This document shows, in pieces, positions 8,382 through 19,037 of a stretch of 64,000 nucleotides of DNA. Both the position numbers and the translations under genes were made by a program. Numbering within the stretch: position 1 is the stretch's first letter; the number at the start of each line of letters is the position of its first letter. The notes beneath the pieces are model-generated. The model did no database searches. It saw only the letters and a list, made by a program, of their open reading frames with translations, and was not told the origin of the DNA. Source of the DNA: Shewanella japonica (lineage in GTDB: Bacteria > Pseudomonadota > Gammaproteobacteria > Enterobacterales > Shewanellaceae); contig NZ_CP020472.1 of NCBI RefSeq assembly GCF_002075795.1, forward strand, positions 4,582,501-4,646,500, read 5' to 3'.

Positions 8382-11300
8382 TTAACTTCTGCGTCTAAGG
8401 CCTAACAAGCCCAGCACAAAAAACCATAACCCCATTGCACCACCGCTTGAATCAGACTTAGGTTCAGGCTCTGGTGCTATCACTTCAGCAGTCACAGCAA
8501 TGGTTGCTGTTGCAGCTACCGCTGTTTTAACACCATTACTGACCGTTAGCTCAATCACGGCACTGGCATCAGCATCAACCGCTGGTAGCGTTACATCGGT
8601 ATCCATGACCATTGCATCTGCGAAGGTCACCACAGGGCCTGACACTTGGCTCCAAGCATAAGTTAACTCATCATCACTATTAGGCGCGGTACTATCACTT
8701 GCTGATAAGCTCACTGTCGTGCCTTCATCAGCTGTCAGCGAAATGGATTGTTCACCATTGATTTTGGCAACAGGTACACCACTTAACATTACAGGCGCTA
8801 GCATTTCAGTATGACTCACTTCATTAAGAGTATGCGAGACACTGAATACCAAGTCTTGGCTCATCACCAATGCTTGTGTATCAAGTTCCACGACAATCTC
8901 TTGTCCAGCTTCATTGGCCGCTTGCACCACTTCCCAAGAAACCATTTCACCATCAACATTCCCTTGATGACTGTCGCTTTCGATAACCAAACCGACTGGC
9001 AACTGCGCAGTGACTAATAAGGTGCGTTCCTCATCAGTGTCATTGTCTGCAAGCGCAATAGATAATGTGATCATATCGCCAGTATCTGCTGATTCGACAT
9101 CCAGCTGACTTTGGGCATAGGTTGCTTTTCGGTATAACTCAATTGGCATTAATCCCACGTTATCTGCAGCATCTACACCGGTACCAATTTCAAGTACAGT
9201 CGTATAAAGCGTGTCAGATTTAAGTGTTTTATCCCAGTTAAGGACTAACCCAATATCCTCATCGGCTGCCACAGCAGATTTAAAGTCAACAGTTACACTT
9301 TCATCATCTTTGCCAATGACAGCGAGTTCAATCACCACATCATCTTCGACATCTGACGGCGCAGACGTATCACCATAGTTGTGCACTGTGACATAGTAAG
9401 AACCTGGATCTGGGTCATTGATTTCACATGACTCATAAGCCGTTTCTGTTGCGCTCATACACGTTAAAGGATCCATTTCCCGTGCATTATCAGGCTTACC
9501 GTTATAGTTACTATCACGGCCAATATATAAGTCTAAATCCGGTGAACTGGTATGTTTAACACGTGCAATAAGACGCTTAGTGTTCGGCGTAATGTTCACT
9601 AATTGCGAATAATACTTACTGCTATCGTTATACACATTCGTTGGCCAGTTCGATGTATCGCTGTCGTCTCGAGGTATGGTTGTTTCAATCACTTCAACTT
9701 CAGCTAACTCAAAGACCCCAACCTGAATATCACTTGAGCCGACGGTCTTAATGCCAGAAATCGCAGCACTACCTTTATTCTGCCCTGTGGTTAACTGCGC
9801 TATTTCAGGCATACTGCCAGCAACAAAGCTCCCCACTACCGGCATATTGGCGGGAGTTAGCGCTGTATTTTCTGGCGTTAATACTAAGTATCCCATGCCA
9901 TATTCTGACGCATAGCCTTCACCAATGGCTGCAGTGATATCTAAGCTAATACTTTCGCCAGCAGCAAGGGTAAAACTTGAAGGGGTTGCAGAGATAGACA
10001 AACCAGGGGTTTGAGATAACTCGCCCACAGTCCATGTTGACGATGCTGTTGCTGTGAATGTTCTTGTCCACGAACACGCCATCATACAGTTACTCATTAA
10101 TGCTGAAGGTAGGTTCAATGACTCGGGTGTGCCGTCTAAACTAGGATCTGCTAACGTATAGTCTTCATGCGATACATCCATCACCAAGCCAGCGTTTAAT
10201 GCATCTGCGACACGTGCGCTGCCAGCTCCACCTGTAAATAAACTGGATGGCGTCACACCGTCTTCCATCCATGTGTTTGTTTCAGCACTGAGCATTAAAG
10301 CAGATTGAGCTTGAGCCGGTGTCCACTCCGGTTTTAAAGCAGCAATTAAGGTATACACACCTGCAATATGCGGACTCGCCATAGAAGTACCGCTCATAAA
10401 GGTCGTCGGAGATTCTGTTTTATCTCCAGTATCTCGCCACGGTTGGTACTCTGTATTCGCCCCGTAAATTTCAACGCCAGGAGCAGAAATATGCGGTGTA
10501 AGCCAACGGTTCATTATTGACTCAGGGCCTCGTGAGGTAAATTCCGCTGCAATATCTGCTTTAGCAGGATCGCTTTCAAGTACTGACGCATTAAAACTCA
10601 CAGTATGATCAGAACCAGACGATAGCCAATCCGTCAGTAGTGCACCTTGATCAGCATCTAAATGTACTGCGGGTAAGACGTGTAAATCAGCATCGACTGT
10701 CTCAGCGCCACCCTCTAAGTTAATCAAGACTAAACCAGCAGCGCCACCAGCACGAACATTAGTCCCCTTAGCTACCCTTGCTATATCTCCTCGCTCGCAT
10801 ACAACAATTTTTCCGGTTACTGTGTCAGCGTCAAAAGGCTCAAGACAGCCTGCCATGCCTAAATCTTCAGCACTAATGATTTCGCCAGAGATACCGCTTG
10901 TTGCGCCTTTACCTGTTAATGGCTCAAGATCGTAATCTCCGCCTGTAAAGGTGACTTCCTTGTCTGTGAAGCTACGATCATGTGTATAAGCGGCGACGGT
11001 GGTAAGCCAAGGCGCATTACCCGGTGAACCAACGGTCTCAGCGCCTGGGCCGTCATTACCTGCTGCGACCGCAACATGGATACCCGCTTCTCGCGCAGCA
11101 AGAAATGCTAATGCATCTGTGTCATTCCATGGGTCACTTGCTCCACCACCGACTGAATAGTTGATAACTTGAACGCCATGTTCAATTGCGTGCTCAACCG
11201 CTAATGCAGTGACATCAGGCCAACATCCTGCATCGGCGGCGCACACTTGATAAGACACAATATTGGCATGAGGGGCAACACCACTAATTTGACCAAAGCT

Positions 11301-12215
11301 AAATTCAGCTTCTTCGCCAACCGCGTTATAAACCGTCACATCTTTAACGATGTTACCTGCTGTGGTTGAAGCCACATGAGAGCCATGACCATTATGGTCA
11401 ATACCAATTCGGTCGTCCCCTTCTGGGGTATAGTCGTCTAAAAGAGCTTCATGCGCCCAAATACCAATCAATTTGTCATTACAATAATGCGCTAAATCAG
11501 AATCACTACAATGACCTAAGTAGGTACCTTCTCCGAGTGGGTTTGTGTGGTCATAACCATCACCACCAATATCAGCAAAAGAAGCACTTGTATGGTTAAT
11601 CCCAGTATCCATGATTGCGACGATGACGCCTTCACCCATACTAGAAACGCCTGTTGCTGAGCCATCCCAAGCACTTGGCGCTTGGATATGCTTTGGCCCA
11701 GAGTCAGTATTCAAATGACGTAGTTCGACTTTTTGAACGCTTTTTACACCCGCAACAGAAGCCAGCATTTGCGCTTCTTTTTCTGATAACTCAGTACTGA
11801 AACCGTTTAAGGCAATTTGATAATCGTCATGCACAGCCAATTGGCGGTTCAATGTTGATTTCGCCAGAGACAATGTTTTACTACGCTGGGTATTAAGGTA
11901 TTGAATATATTGCTGACTCACTGCACTGTTAACATTCAGCACGCCTGTTTTAGCTCGGGAATTTGATGGGTTAGCTAAAATGCTTGTGGCCTTAAGATCC
12001 CCTTTATCACCGTGATAAGTCGCTAGGGGCTGGTCATCTAATAACACTATATAAAGGTTATCAATTTGACGTGGATTCTTGGTCGTTGGTTGGTATCCTC
12101 GCTGACCACTATCGGTATCAAGACCTCGGGTATCAATCACTTTCGCTTGCAAGTTAGGGCTAAATGCCAGCGTTAGCGCTGCTACAATTAAGCTTTTCTT
12201 ATATATCGATGTCAC
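8382..12215 (-). CDS. Secreted subtilisin-like S8 protease with GlyGly-CTERM tail
   Basis: This large secreted protease has 1277 residues. After a signal peptide (1-24), residues about 50-170 form an inhibitor_I9-like propeptide. The S8 catalytic domain has all three active residues: Asp203 in MDTGINH, His277 in GHGSHVAS and Ser611 in GTSMASPH, plus the oxyanion Asn in AAGNDGP. A PA domain is inserted near 440-540 (AGGAAGLVLINLEGG). Further modules are a pre-peptidase C-terminal-like region near 850-960 (DLDLYIGRD) and a PKD/Ig-like region near 1150-1240. The tail (SSGGAMGLWFFVLGLLGLRRRS) is a GlyGly-CTERM signal, cleaved by rhombosortase and linked to type II secretion. It is divergent from an inactive homologue. 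A secreted endoprotease role is well supported; the target is unknown. Confidence 0.93.
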   Translation of the reverse strand: MTSIYKKSLIVAALTLAFSPNLQAKVIDTRGLDTDSGQRGYQPTTKNPRQIDNLYIVLLDDQPLATYHGDKGDLKATSILANPSNSRAKTGVLNVNSAVSQQYIQYLNTQRSKTLSLAKSTLNRQLAVHDDYQIALNGFSTELSEKEAQMLASVAGVKSVQKVELRHLNTDSGPKHIQAPSAWDGSATGVSSMGEGVIVAIMDTGINHTSASFADIGGDGYDHTNPLGEGTYLGHCSDSDLAHYCNDKLIGIWAHEALLDDYTPEGDDRIGIDHNGHGSHVASTTAGNIVKDVTVYNAVGEEAEFSFGQISGVAPHANIVSYQVCAADAGCWPDVTALAVEHAIEHGVQVINYSVGGGASDPWNDTDALAFLAAREAGIHVAVAAGNDGPGAETVGSPGNAPWLTTVAAYTHDRSFTDKEVTFTGGDYDLEPLTGKGATSGISGEIISAEDLGMAGCLEPFDADTVTGKIVVCERGDIARVAKGTNVRAGGAAGLVLINLEGGAETVDADLHVLPAVHLDADQGALLTDWLSSGSDHTVSFNASVLESDPAKADIAAEFTSRGPESIMNRWLTPHISAPGVEIYGANTEYQPWRDTGDKTESPTTFMSGTSMASPHIAGVYTLIAALKPEWTPAQAQSALMLSAETNTWMEDGVTPSSLFTGGAGSARVADALNAGLVMDVSHEDYTLADPSLDGTPESLNLPSALMSNCMMACSWTRTFTATASSTWTVGELSQTPGLSISATPSSFTLAAGESISLDITAAIGEGYASEYGMGYLVLTPENTALTPANMPVVGSFVAGSMPEIAQLTTGQNKGSAAISGIKTVGSSDIQVGVFELAEVEVIETTIPRDDSDTSNWPTNVYNDSSKYYSQLVNITPNTKRLIARVKHTSSPDLDLYIGRDSNYNGKPDNAREMDPLTCMSATETAYESCEINDPDPGSYYVTVHNYGDTSAPSDVEDDVVIELAVIGKDDESVTVDFKSAVAADEDIGLVLNWDKTLKSDTLYTTVLEIGTGVDAADNVGLMPIELYRKATYAQSQLDVESADTGDMITLSIALADNDTDEERTLLVTAQLPVGLVIESDSHQGNVDGEMVSWEVVQAANEAGQEIVVELDTQALVMSQDLVFSVSHTLNEVSHTEMLAPVMLSGVPVAKINGEQSISLTADEGTTVSLSASDSTAPNSDDELTYAWSQVSGPVVTFADAMVMDTDVTLPAVDADASAVIELTVSNGVKTAVAATATIAVTAEVIAPEPEPKSDSSGGAMGLWFFVLGLLGLRRRS

Positions 12216-12778
12216 AATATCTTCCTCGTTCTAATTATTATCTATCGCGTCTTTATCTGTTTTCGTTAGCCATTGCTTGGCAATAAATCATGCTGTTAAC
12301 GACAACATTTCGCAGCAATAACGATGTCTGTAACCTTGATACTCGAAGATAATAATCTGAGGCAAATATACAGCGACTATTCCATTTCATTTAAGCTTCA
12401 CTTTTATTTCAATTCCTTTTTAATCATAAACTTACAAAAACAAACTGTATCTAAATGTATCCAATTTTAGCGATATATTCTCTTTTAACTCCATAACAGG
12501 GCTTCATGACATTTTTATGGTGCACTCACCAAATTCAACAATAAAAAACAGATGCTATCTTATTGTTTATTAAGTAAATGAAAAATTATTGAAAGATAAA
12601 AGAAACAAAATCAACGCCCATTTGCTTGAGCTTTGTGGTGGTTTCAATGAAAACCTATGTACGAGTATTGAGCAGAGGACTTCTGACTCAATGAGCCTAA
12701 GAGTGCGGCAACTCTATTTGAAATAAAAAGAAATGAAGTTAAGCAAAAATATAAAACAATAATTTGAAGGGAAACCCT
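12216..12778. other. Divergent intergenic region between two subtilase genes
   Basis: This 563-bp AT-rich stretch must hold both promoters. I found no convincing -35/-10 pair, palindrome or small gene. The only clear signal is the ribosome-binding site gaaggga at 12766-12772 for the downstream gene. Confidence 0.45.
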
Positions 12779-15700
12779 ATGTCATTTACTAAGTCAAAAC
12801 TAGCGACGTGCATTGCAATCGCCTCAATGATGCCAGCAGCTAGCGTCGTTGCCAGTCAGTCTGATGTGTTGTCACCTTACTCAGCCTCAGCTCAACAAAC
12901 CGAAAATGCGACCTTATATGTTTACTTATCTGATAAAGGGTCGTTAACTAAAGCAACTATCAACAACAAAAGTAAATTTGCCCAGCGCCTACAACAAATA
13001 GAAGCAAGCCAGCAGCAAGTGATTAATAACATCATGGCACTTGATGGCAATATCAAGACGCTTCCTGGTTCTAAACTCGTAGGTAACTTTATTCGAGTAC
13101 AAGCCGACAGCAGCTATATTGAAAAAATTAAACAACTTGATGGTGTACAAGCCGTGGTTGTGGCTGCAGCACCTATTAGCGTGCCAACAAATGCACTTCG
13201 TACAGCAACAAGTCCTTCGATTAACTCTATCACTCCAGCTTCTGCGCCAGCATTTTCTGACGACATGACAGCGGGTGAAGGCGTTAAAGTTGCCATCATT
13301 GGTAGTGGTGTTGATTATACCCATACAGGACTTGGCGGCGATGGCAGCGATGAATCCTATGCAACAGCAATGGAGAATGCCGTTAATGCATTTGATGGTT
13401 TTCCAACAGATGTGGTTGTTGAAGGGATGGACTTAGCCAGTGATGCAGGCTGGGGATTAGATCCAAACCCAATCGACCAAAATGTGTATTTTACCCGTGA
13501 TTACGACGGCGCGACACACAATACAGGTCACGGTACTCGACTTGCCAGCGTTGTTCACGCTTTAGCGCCTGCAGCCAAAATTGCAGCGTATAAAACCTCA
13601 AATGTGTCTGATCCATATGGCTACGGCTATAGCTTGTCATCAGAAACTTCAAGCACATTTATGTTGGCTCTAGAATACGCTCTTGACCCAAATCAAGATG
13701 GTAGTTTTGACGATCGAGCAGACATCATTGTCGTCGATGCATTAGGTGGTAATGCATTTTATGCTGAGCATGATGATGGCGTATCAGGTGCAGTGATTGA
13801 AGCTTATGCAATTGAAATGGCTTCGGCATTAGGTAGCTTAGTGGTAGTTAACGCTGGTAATGGCGGAGAGTGGTACGACAATAGTTTTAATATGACATGG
13901 CGCGGCGCCGCGCCGAGTGCATTAACAGTTGGTGGCATGGTTGCTGACGAAGAAGACAATATGATGGTCACAGAAAAGACCCCATATGGCCCAGTTCGTG
14001 GTGCATCAACATTCAGTAAACCTGATATGGTCAGCTACGCTGAAGATATCGAAGTCGCCGTTGTCGGTGGTGGCGATGAAATGGACACCCAATCTGACAC
14101 TGTCATGGCTGCTGCCCGCATGGCTGCGGCCGCTGCGGTATTAAAATCAAAACGCCCTTCATTGTCGATGACTGAAATCAAAGCATTGCTTATGAATACA
14201 GCCAACAACAAAGTCATGGATCTAAACAACAAGCAAGGTGAATTAACGCTTATTGGTAGCGGTGCTGAAAACCTTGAAGACGCATTAGCTTCTGCAGCGG
14301 TTGTGTGGGAAAAAGGCTCATATCAGCCTAACCTCAGTTTTGGCTTTTCAGAAGGCACTGGCACGCAGCGTTATACCAAACAAGTGCAGCTTAAAAACCT
14401 TTCAGAAGAAACCGTCACATACGATGTTGCCCTAACAAGCATGGGCAAAGATGGCGACATGGCGCTGACTTGGGAGCACCCAGCCAATATCAGTGTCCCT
14501 GCAGGACAAACGGTCGTTTTCCCAGTCACTATGGTTGTTGATTACACCAAGCTGGCTAATTGGCCGATGAAAATGGGCAGTGATTTAACTATTGAAAATT
14601 GGCAAAAAATCGAGCTTTCAGGCCAGCTGCAATTAATGGCTGAAGAACGACCAACACTGAGTGTGAATTGGCTTGCCAAACCACGTGCGAAAACTTCTAT
14701 CACCCGTCACTTTGATACGTATGAAGAAATATATGGTACTGAGTTTACTCAAAAATTTAGCGAAACAGCTGGTGCATATGCACAGCAATTTACCAATGAC
14801 AGTGAAACAGAAACAACATTTGCCGTGTTTCCTGCCATGAAACACCAACCCAACATCAATGTCGGCAAAGAGCATACCAAAGGTAACATGCTCAACACGG
14901 TTGCTGGTGGTATTTATGATGAAGCGATGTGTTCGTCAGGTAAAAAAATGGTTGTTGCTGGCCGCTTCTTTGAACCGAATGATGTCGGGATGGCGAACCA
15001 TTTTGATAAAGCGGGTGCTGCACTTGTCTATTGGAGTACTTACCAAGAGCAGTTTGTTATCGACAACGAACTCGATAAAGCAGTTAATGGCGATCCTTAT
15101 GCATGGGATGAAGCGACTCAAATGGTCATGAGTGGTTTTATTGAAGCTGATGAAAATGGTCAGCCACATTCCTACTACATTGATTTTAACAAAGAGTACG
15201 ACTGGACCGATCATTATGGCCGCTACACAAAATCTAGCTTACCCACGTATGTCACAGGTCATGGCCAAAACTTTGTCGCACAATACTGTCTCGATGACTT
15301 ATATCATGGCGAAAACATGGCGAGCTTAGAGGACTTTGACCAAAACCAAGGCTGGCTTTTTGGCACCGACCGCGACGCTTTAGCAAACCTTGGTGAACCC
15401 ATTATTCTGTTTAATCCGGTCAAATATGGTAAGACAACCACAACTGAGTATTTCGACTGGTTTACCGGCGAAATGGTCGAAACACAAAGTAAAGATGGTG
15501 GACTACCATTAATCTCTCGCTTAGTGGAAGAAGGTGAAGCCAAACATTACAGCCCGATGGTCACTCTAGCCGCTGGCGAAACAGCCGAACTTGCGATGGC
15601 AAGTGAGTGTAACTTTTCTTTCGGGTTTGGTGGCGGTGGCTGTCAAAATGACGGGATGTTAATCATGAGCCTGGAAAATAACTGGGCAATGGCGACGCCT

Positions 15701-16426
15701 ATGGGCCAAGGTGATTATGCCTTTATTCCACATCCCAAAGACGGCCAAAGTCACAGCATTAATGAAGATGCTGAAATGGGAGAAATGGTTGCCCATGTTG
15801 AACTGGATGCAGAAACCTTCTTTGCTAATGGTCAATATGAAGCAGAATGGTCTCCATACACACTGGCATTAGCCAAAGCAATTCCTGGCGATCCTTTCTC
15901 GGTTGCAAACAACGGAGAAATCACCGTCAACAACCCTGATGCTATCGATTATGATGCAGGCCACATGAGCTATGACTTAGAAGTCATTGGCTATCAAGGT
16001 AACGCATACACTGCGGTATCGACAGTGACGATTAACATTAATAACGTTAATGATATTGCACCAGCAATTATCGCTGAAATGCCAGCTGTCACCATGGATG
16101 CTCAACAAGCGGCTGAAATTGATGCCTCAATGTATTTCAGCGACGCTGAAGGTGATGCACTGACATTTAGCGCGACGGGTCTACCTGAAGGCATCAGTAT
16201 CGACAGTAAAACAGGTATGATTACTGGTACTGCAGCTGCTGGGACTTATGAGGTGGTAGTAACAGCTGATGACATGGTCAATAAAACCGAAACTAGCTTT
16301 ACCATGACCATTAATGCACCTGTGGCTGAAGCGGCGCCAGAACCTAAAAGTGACGATGGTGGTAGCTTTGGCTGGTTAAGCTTAAGCTTGCTCGCTTTAC
16401 TCGGGTTACGCCGCAGACAACACTAA
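12779..16426 (+). CDS. Catalytically degenerate S8-family secreted protein (pseudo-subtilase), GlyGly-CTERM
   Basis: This 1215-residue exported protein has the subtilase fold but not its full triad. The segment that normally reads D-T-G reads VAIIGSGVDY, with Gly175 in the Asp position. His251 in TGHGTRLAS is kept. The G-T-S-M-A-x-P-H motif is replaced by SDTVMAAARMAAA, with Val442 in the Ser position. The oxyanion Asn region (VVNAGNGGEW) remains. An I9-like N-terminal domain lies at about 45-130, and cadherin/Ig-like repeats near 1010-1180 precede a GlyGly-CTERM tail (DDGGSFGWLSLSLLALLGLRRR). I use the ATG at 12779, six bases after gaaggga, not the in-frame TTG 15 bases upstream. It may be a binding protein, chaperone or inhibitor of its divergent active neighbour, but this is inference. 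Confidence 0.88.
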   Translation: MSFTKSKLATCIAIASMMPAASVVASQSDVLSPYSASAQQTENATLYVYLSDKGSLTKATINNKSKFAQRLQQIEASQQQVINNIMALDGNIKTLPGSKLVGNFIRVQADSSYIEKIKQLDGVQAVVVAAAPISVPTNALRTATSPSINSITPASAPAFSDDMTAGEGVKVAIIGSGVDYTHTGLGGDGSDESYATAMENAVNAFDGFPTDVVVEGMDLASDAGWGLDPNPIDQNVYFTRDYDGATHNTGHGTRLASVVHALAPAAKIAAYKTSNVSDPYGYGYSLSSETSSTFMLALEYALDPNQDGSFDDRADIIVVDALGGNAFYAEHDDGVSGAVIEAYAIEMASALGSLVVVNAGNGGEWYDNSFNMTWRGAAPSALTVGGMVADEEDNMMVTEKTPYGPVRGASTFSKPDMVSYAEDIEVAVVGGGDEMDTQSDTVMAAARMAAAAAVLKSKRPSLSMTEIKALLMNTANNKVMDLNNKQGELTLIGSGAENLEDALASAAVVWEKGSYQPNLSFGFSEGTGTQRYTKQVQLKNLSEETVTYDVALTSMGKDGDMALTWEHPANISVPAGQTVVFPVTMVVDYTKLANWPMKMGSDLTIENWQKIELSGQLQLMAEERPTLSVNWLAKPRAKTSITRHFDTYEEIYGTEFTQKFSETAGAYAQQFTNDSETETTFAVFPAMKHQPNINVGKEHTKGNMLNTVAGGIYDEAMCSSGKKMVVAGRFFEPNDVGMANHFDKAGAALVYWSTYQEQFVIDNELDKAVNGDPYAWDEATQMVMSGFIEADENGQPHSYYIDFNKEYDWTDHYGRYTKSSLPTYVTGHGQNFVAQYCLDDLYHGENMASLEDFDQNQGWLFGTDRDALANLGEPIILFNPVKYGKTTTTEYFDWFTGEMVETQSKDGGLPLISRLVEEGEAKHYSPMVTLAAGETAELAMASECNFSFGFGGGGCQNDGMLIMSLENNWAMATPMGQGDYAFIPHPKDGQSHSINEDAEMGEMVAHVELDAETFFANGQYEAEWSPYTLALAKAIPGDPFSVANNGEITVNNPDAIDYDAGHMSYDLEVIGYQGNAYTAVSTVTININNVNDIAPAIIAEMPAVTMDAQQAAEIDASMYFSDAEGDALTFSATGLPEGISIDSKTGMITGTAAAGTYEVVVTADDMVNKTETSFTMTINAPVAEAAPEPKSDDGGSFGWLSLSLLALLGLRRRQH

Positions 16427-16768
16427 CCTTAGATAACATCTAAAATGAATAAAAAGCGCCTTAGGGCGCTTTTTTATTTCCCGAGATACAAATTGAAACA
16501 TTAATTTAACATTTAAGCAATATAACTTAAGGCGCTGTAATTGTTATAAAAACACTCCTATCAGTAAACATTATCCAAGATCCCAAAATTCTTGGCGTAT
16601 TTCAAAAAATAATAAATCAGTTATGTTACTCAAAGCTATTTGGTCATGCCTAAAACGCATTAATAAAATATACCAGCACCGTTAAATAATATTTTTAGGC
16701 ACCATAACCAAATATTACTCTGAACATAATAACGAATAGAAACACGCTCAGGAGTTTATGCTGTTAAT
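16427..16768. other. Intergenic region upstream of the ToxR/CadC-like regulator
   Basis: After the terminator this 342-bp gap is AT-rich with no visible gene. Near its end a ggag at 16751-16754 precedes an ATG at 16758 that opens a four-codon frame (Met-Leu-Leu-Ile) whose TGA overlaps the regulator's ATG at 16769. Confidence 0.5.
16451..16475 (+). terminator. Terminator of the pseudo-subtilase gene
   Basis: The stem aaaaagcgcc / gggcgcttttt has a three-base loop and is followed by more T. It lies 24 bases after the stop. The flanking A-run means it could also work on the minus strand, although no minus-strand gene ends here. Confidence 0.88.
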
Positions 16769-18883
16769 ATGATTTCCCTTCCTTATCAGCGCTACCAGAT
16801 TGGTCAATGCATTATCAACTGTTACGACATGACCATCACCTCAGAAAACAATACGGTTGCCTTACCTGCAAAAGTATTCGAATTTTTGAAATTATTGCTG
16901 CTTCATCCTCAACAAACAGTCACTAAAGAACAAGCAATTGAAAAAGTATGGCAAGGTAATATTGAAGTAGGAAAGCGTGGAACAGGGAATGCCATTTGGC
17001 AGTTACGAAAATCATTTTCTGAGCTTGGACAACAGCCTGAAGATTACTTCAAAACCGTCACAAAAGTGGGTTACCAGCTATTAATTGATCCGGTCCCCAT
17101 TACTAAGGTAGTCACTCATCAACAGCAAAAATCTGATAATAAAAAGCCCATATTTATAGGGTTTTCTTTGGCGTTAATTGCATGTATTGCATTTTTTGTC
17201 AGCCAAACAGCAACCAAGTTAACCCAGCCTCCGATTAATGCTCAGGTTAAACCAGAGCGAATCACACATTTTGAAGGTGTAGAAGAGCGACCATCCATTT
17301 CACCTGATGGACGGTTTATGGCGTTTCAATGGCGTAAAAGTGGGACAAAAGGTCAGTTATACATTAAGAATTTACAAGACGAAGATGCCCCACTAAGACA
17401 AATTTCAATGAGTCACGATACCGAAGCAACGCCAAGCTGGTCGCCTGACGGACAATCATTGGCCTACCTAAGAACCACAGTCGATAATCAGTGTTTTGTA
17501 CATGTTCGTGATCTCATCACAAACCAAGATAAGCAACTGGATAATGCCTGCGTTAGTAAGGGGTATTTACACAGTCTTGAATGGTCGCCAAACGGTAAAG
17601 CGCTTGCGTATGTCAAAGCGACCACTGATGCATCAGCTATTTTTAGCTATCAATTCGATACTCAGGAAGTGACTCAGTTAACCACACCATTAGCTGGTGA
17701 GCATGACCTAATGATGAGCTGGTCAGCAGACTCAACTCAGCTTGCAGTCATGCGAAGCCAAGATAACATGCAAGCAAAGATCATGCTGTATTCACTCGAT
17801 AGCAACACCACAACCAACCTCATTTCAGATGAAACCCTTATCATTGGAATGGACTGGGAACATACACAAAATCAATTGTATTTTACCGCGCTAAGGGAAG
17901 CGGACTTTGTCATACAACGATACGACTTCGACACCCAAACATTAAGCGCTTTTCACCAAGATGAAACCATCAGCAGCATTACAATCAATGAAGCTAACCA
18001 GAGCCTGTATTATGCAAGGCATATTTCACAAGAACACATCACACATCGCTCGTTAAAAGATGGGCAAATCATCAAACAGCTTATCTCTTCATCTCGCGAT
18101 TTATATGGACAATACTTTACCGCAACCAACGAATTAATCTTTTTATCTAATCGCTCAGGGAACTGGGAATTATGGCTTAAGCGTCAAAATGAAAATATGA
18201 TGCTAACCAATGATATCGGTATGATTTCAATCCCTTCCCCTTCTCCAACAAGTTCTCTGTATGCTGCGCCTATTCGCACCCATGGGATTGACTACAATGA
18301 ACTGTACTTAGGTGATACTCAAAACCAAACCTTAGCAAAGATTGAACAAGTGAAAGGCAATGTGCGCTACGCATCTTTTTCTAATGATGGTAGCGCTATT
18401 TATTACTCGGCATTTGTTAACGAACATTGGGGATTTTATCACTTCGACCTTGCCACAAAAAAAGTCAGCCTACTCCTTGATAAAAATATAAAATTTGCCA
18501 TCGAAGACGATAAAAATGGTATTTACTACACGTTAGATAATGAGCCTGGAATTTATTATTGGGCCATCAACGATGGGGCAGTTATTCAAGCCGCTAATGA
18601 TGAAGGCCAAAGCACTCACACCAAAGTGAATGACTCACTGAGAGCCAAAGATTGGGGCAGTTTTTTCTATCAACAAAATGCCTTGTATTACCTTGAGCGA
18701 AGCGATGAGAATGACCTCATTCAAAAACGTGATGCCAATGGCCAAATCAGTACAGCGTTTACCTTACCAGCAATGAGTATTCGCAATGAGCGCAGCCTTG
18801 CCAGTAGCACTGACGGTCACTTAATTGTCAGTATGCAGGGTATCAATGATGCTGATATTTATCGTATTCCACTATCAGACTAG
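16769..18883 (+). CDS. ToxR/CadC-like transmembrane regulator with beta-propeller sensor domain
   Basis: This 704-residue one-component regulator has an N-terminal OmpR-type winged helix (about 8-110; LPAKVFEFLKLLLLHPQQTV, KVGYQLL at its end), a linker and one membrane helix (about 131-150, FIGFSLALIACIAFFV). The rest is a large periplasmic domain with TolB/PD40-type repeats: ISPDGRFMAFQW, WSPDGQSLAYLR, WSPNGKALAYVK. The layout lets an outside signal act directly on a membrane-bound DNA-binding domain, as in CadC and ToxR. In Shewanella and Alteromonas such genes usually sit beside exported peptidases, and here they lie between a subtilase pair and an S9 peptidase, their probable targets (inference). 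A four-codon reading frame overlaps the start by ATGA and may couple its translation. Confidence 0.87.
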   Translation: MISLPYQRYQIGQCIINCYDMTITSENNTVALPAKVFEFLKLLLLHPQQTVTKEQAIEKVWQGNIEVGKRGTGNAIWQLRKSFSELGQQPEDYFKTVTKVGYQLLIDPVPITKVVTHQQQKSDNKKPIFIGFSLALIACIAFFVSQTATKLTQPPINAQVKPERITHFEGVEERPSISPDGRFMAFQWRKSGTKGQLYIKNLQDEDAPLRQISMSHDTEATPSWSPDGQSLAYLRTTVDNQCFVHVRDLITNQDKQLDNACVSKGYLHSLEWSPNGKALAYVKATTDASAIFSYQFDTQEVTQLTTPLAGEHDLMMSWSADSTQLAVMRSQDNMQAKIMLYSLDSNTTTNLISDETLIIGMDWEHTQNQLYFTALREADFVIQRYDFDTQTLSAFHQDETISSITINEANQSLYYARHISQEHITHRSLKDGQIIKQLISSSRDLYGQYFTATNELIFLSNRSGNWELWLKRQNENMMLTNDIGMISIPSPSPTSSLYAAPIRTHGIDYNELYLGDTQNQTLAKIEQVKGNVRYASFSNDGSAIYYSAFVNEHWGFYHFDLATKKVSLLLDKNIKFAIEDDKNGIYYTLDNEPGIYYWAINDGAVIQAANDEGQSTHTKVNDSLRAKDWGSFFYQQNALYYLERSDENDLIQKRDANGQISTAFTLPAMSIRNERSLASSTDGHLIVSMQGINDADIYRIPLSD

Positions 18884-19037
18884 CCATGAGTTCTAAAAAA
18901 TTGTGACATATTCTTTTACAAGCCAACTAAGTTTAACGAATTAAAACATGGTGCATAAGCGCACAATTTTTGACACACTGTAGCGCTAATTTTGGGTTTA
19001 AATTCAAGCAAAGAATTAATAACAACAAGGATGCCCC

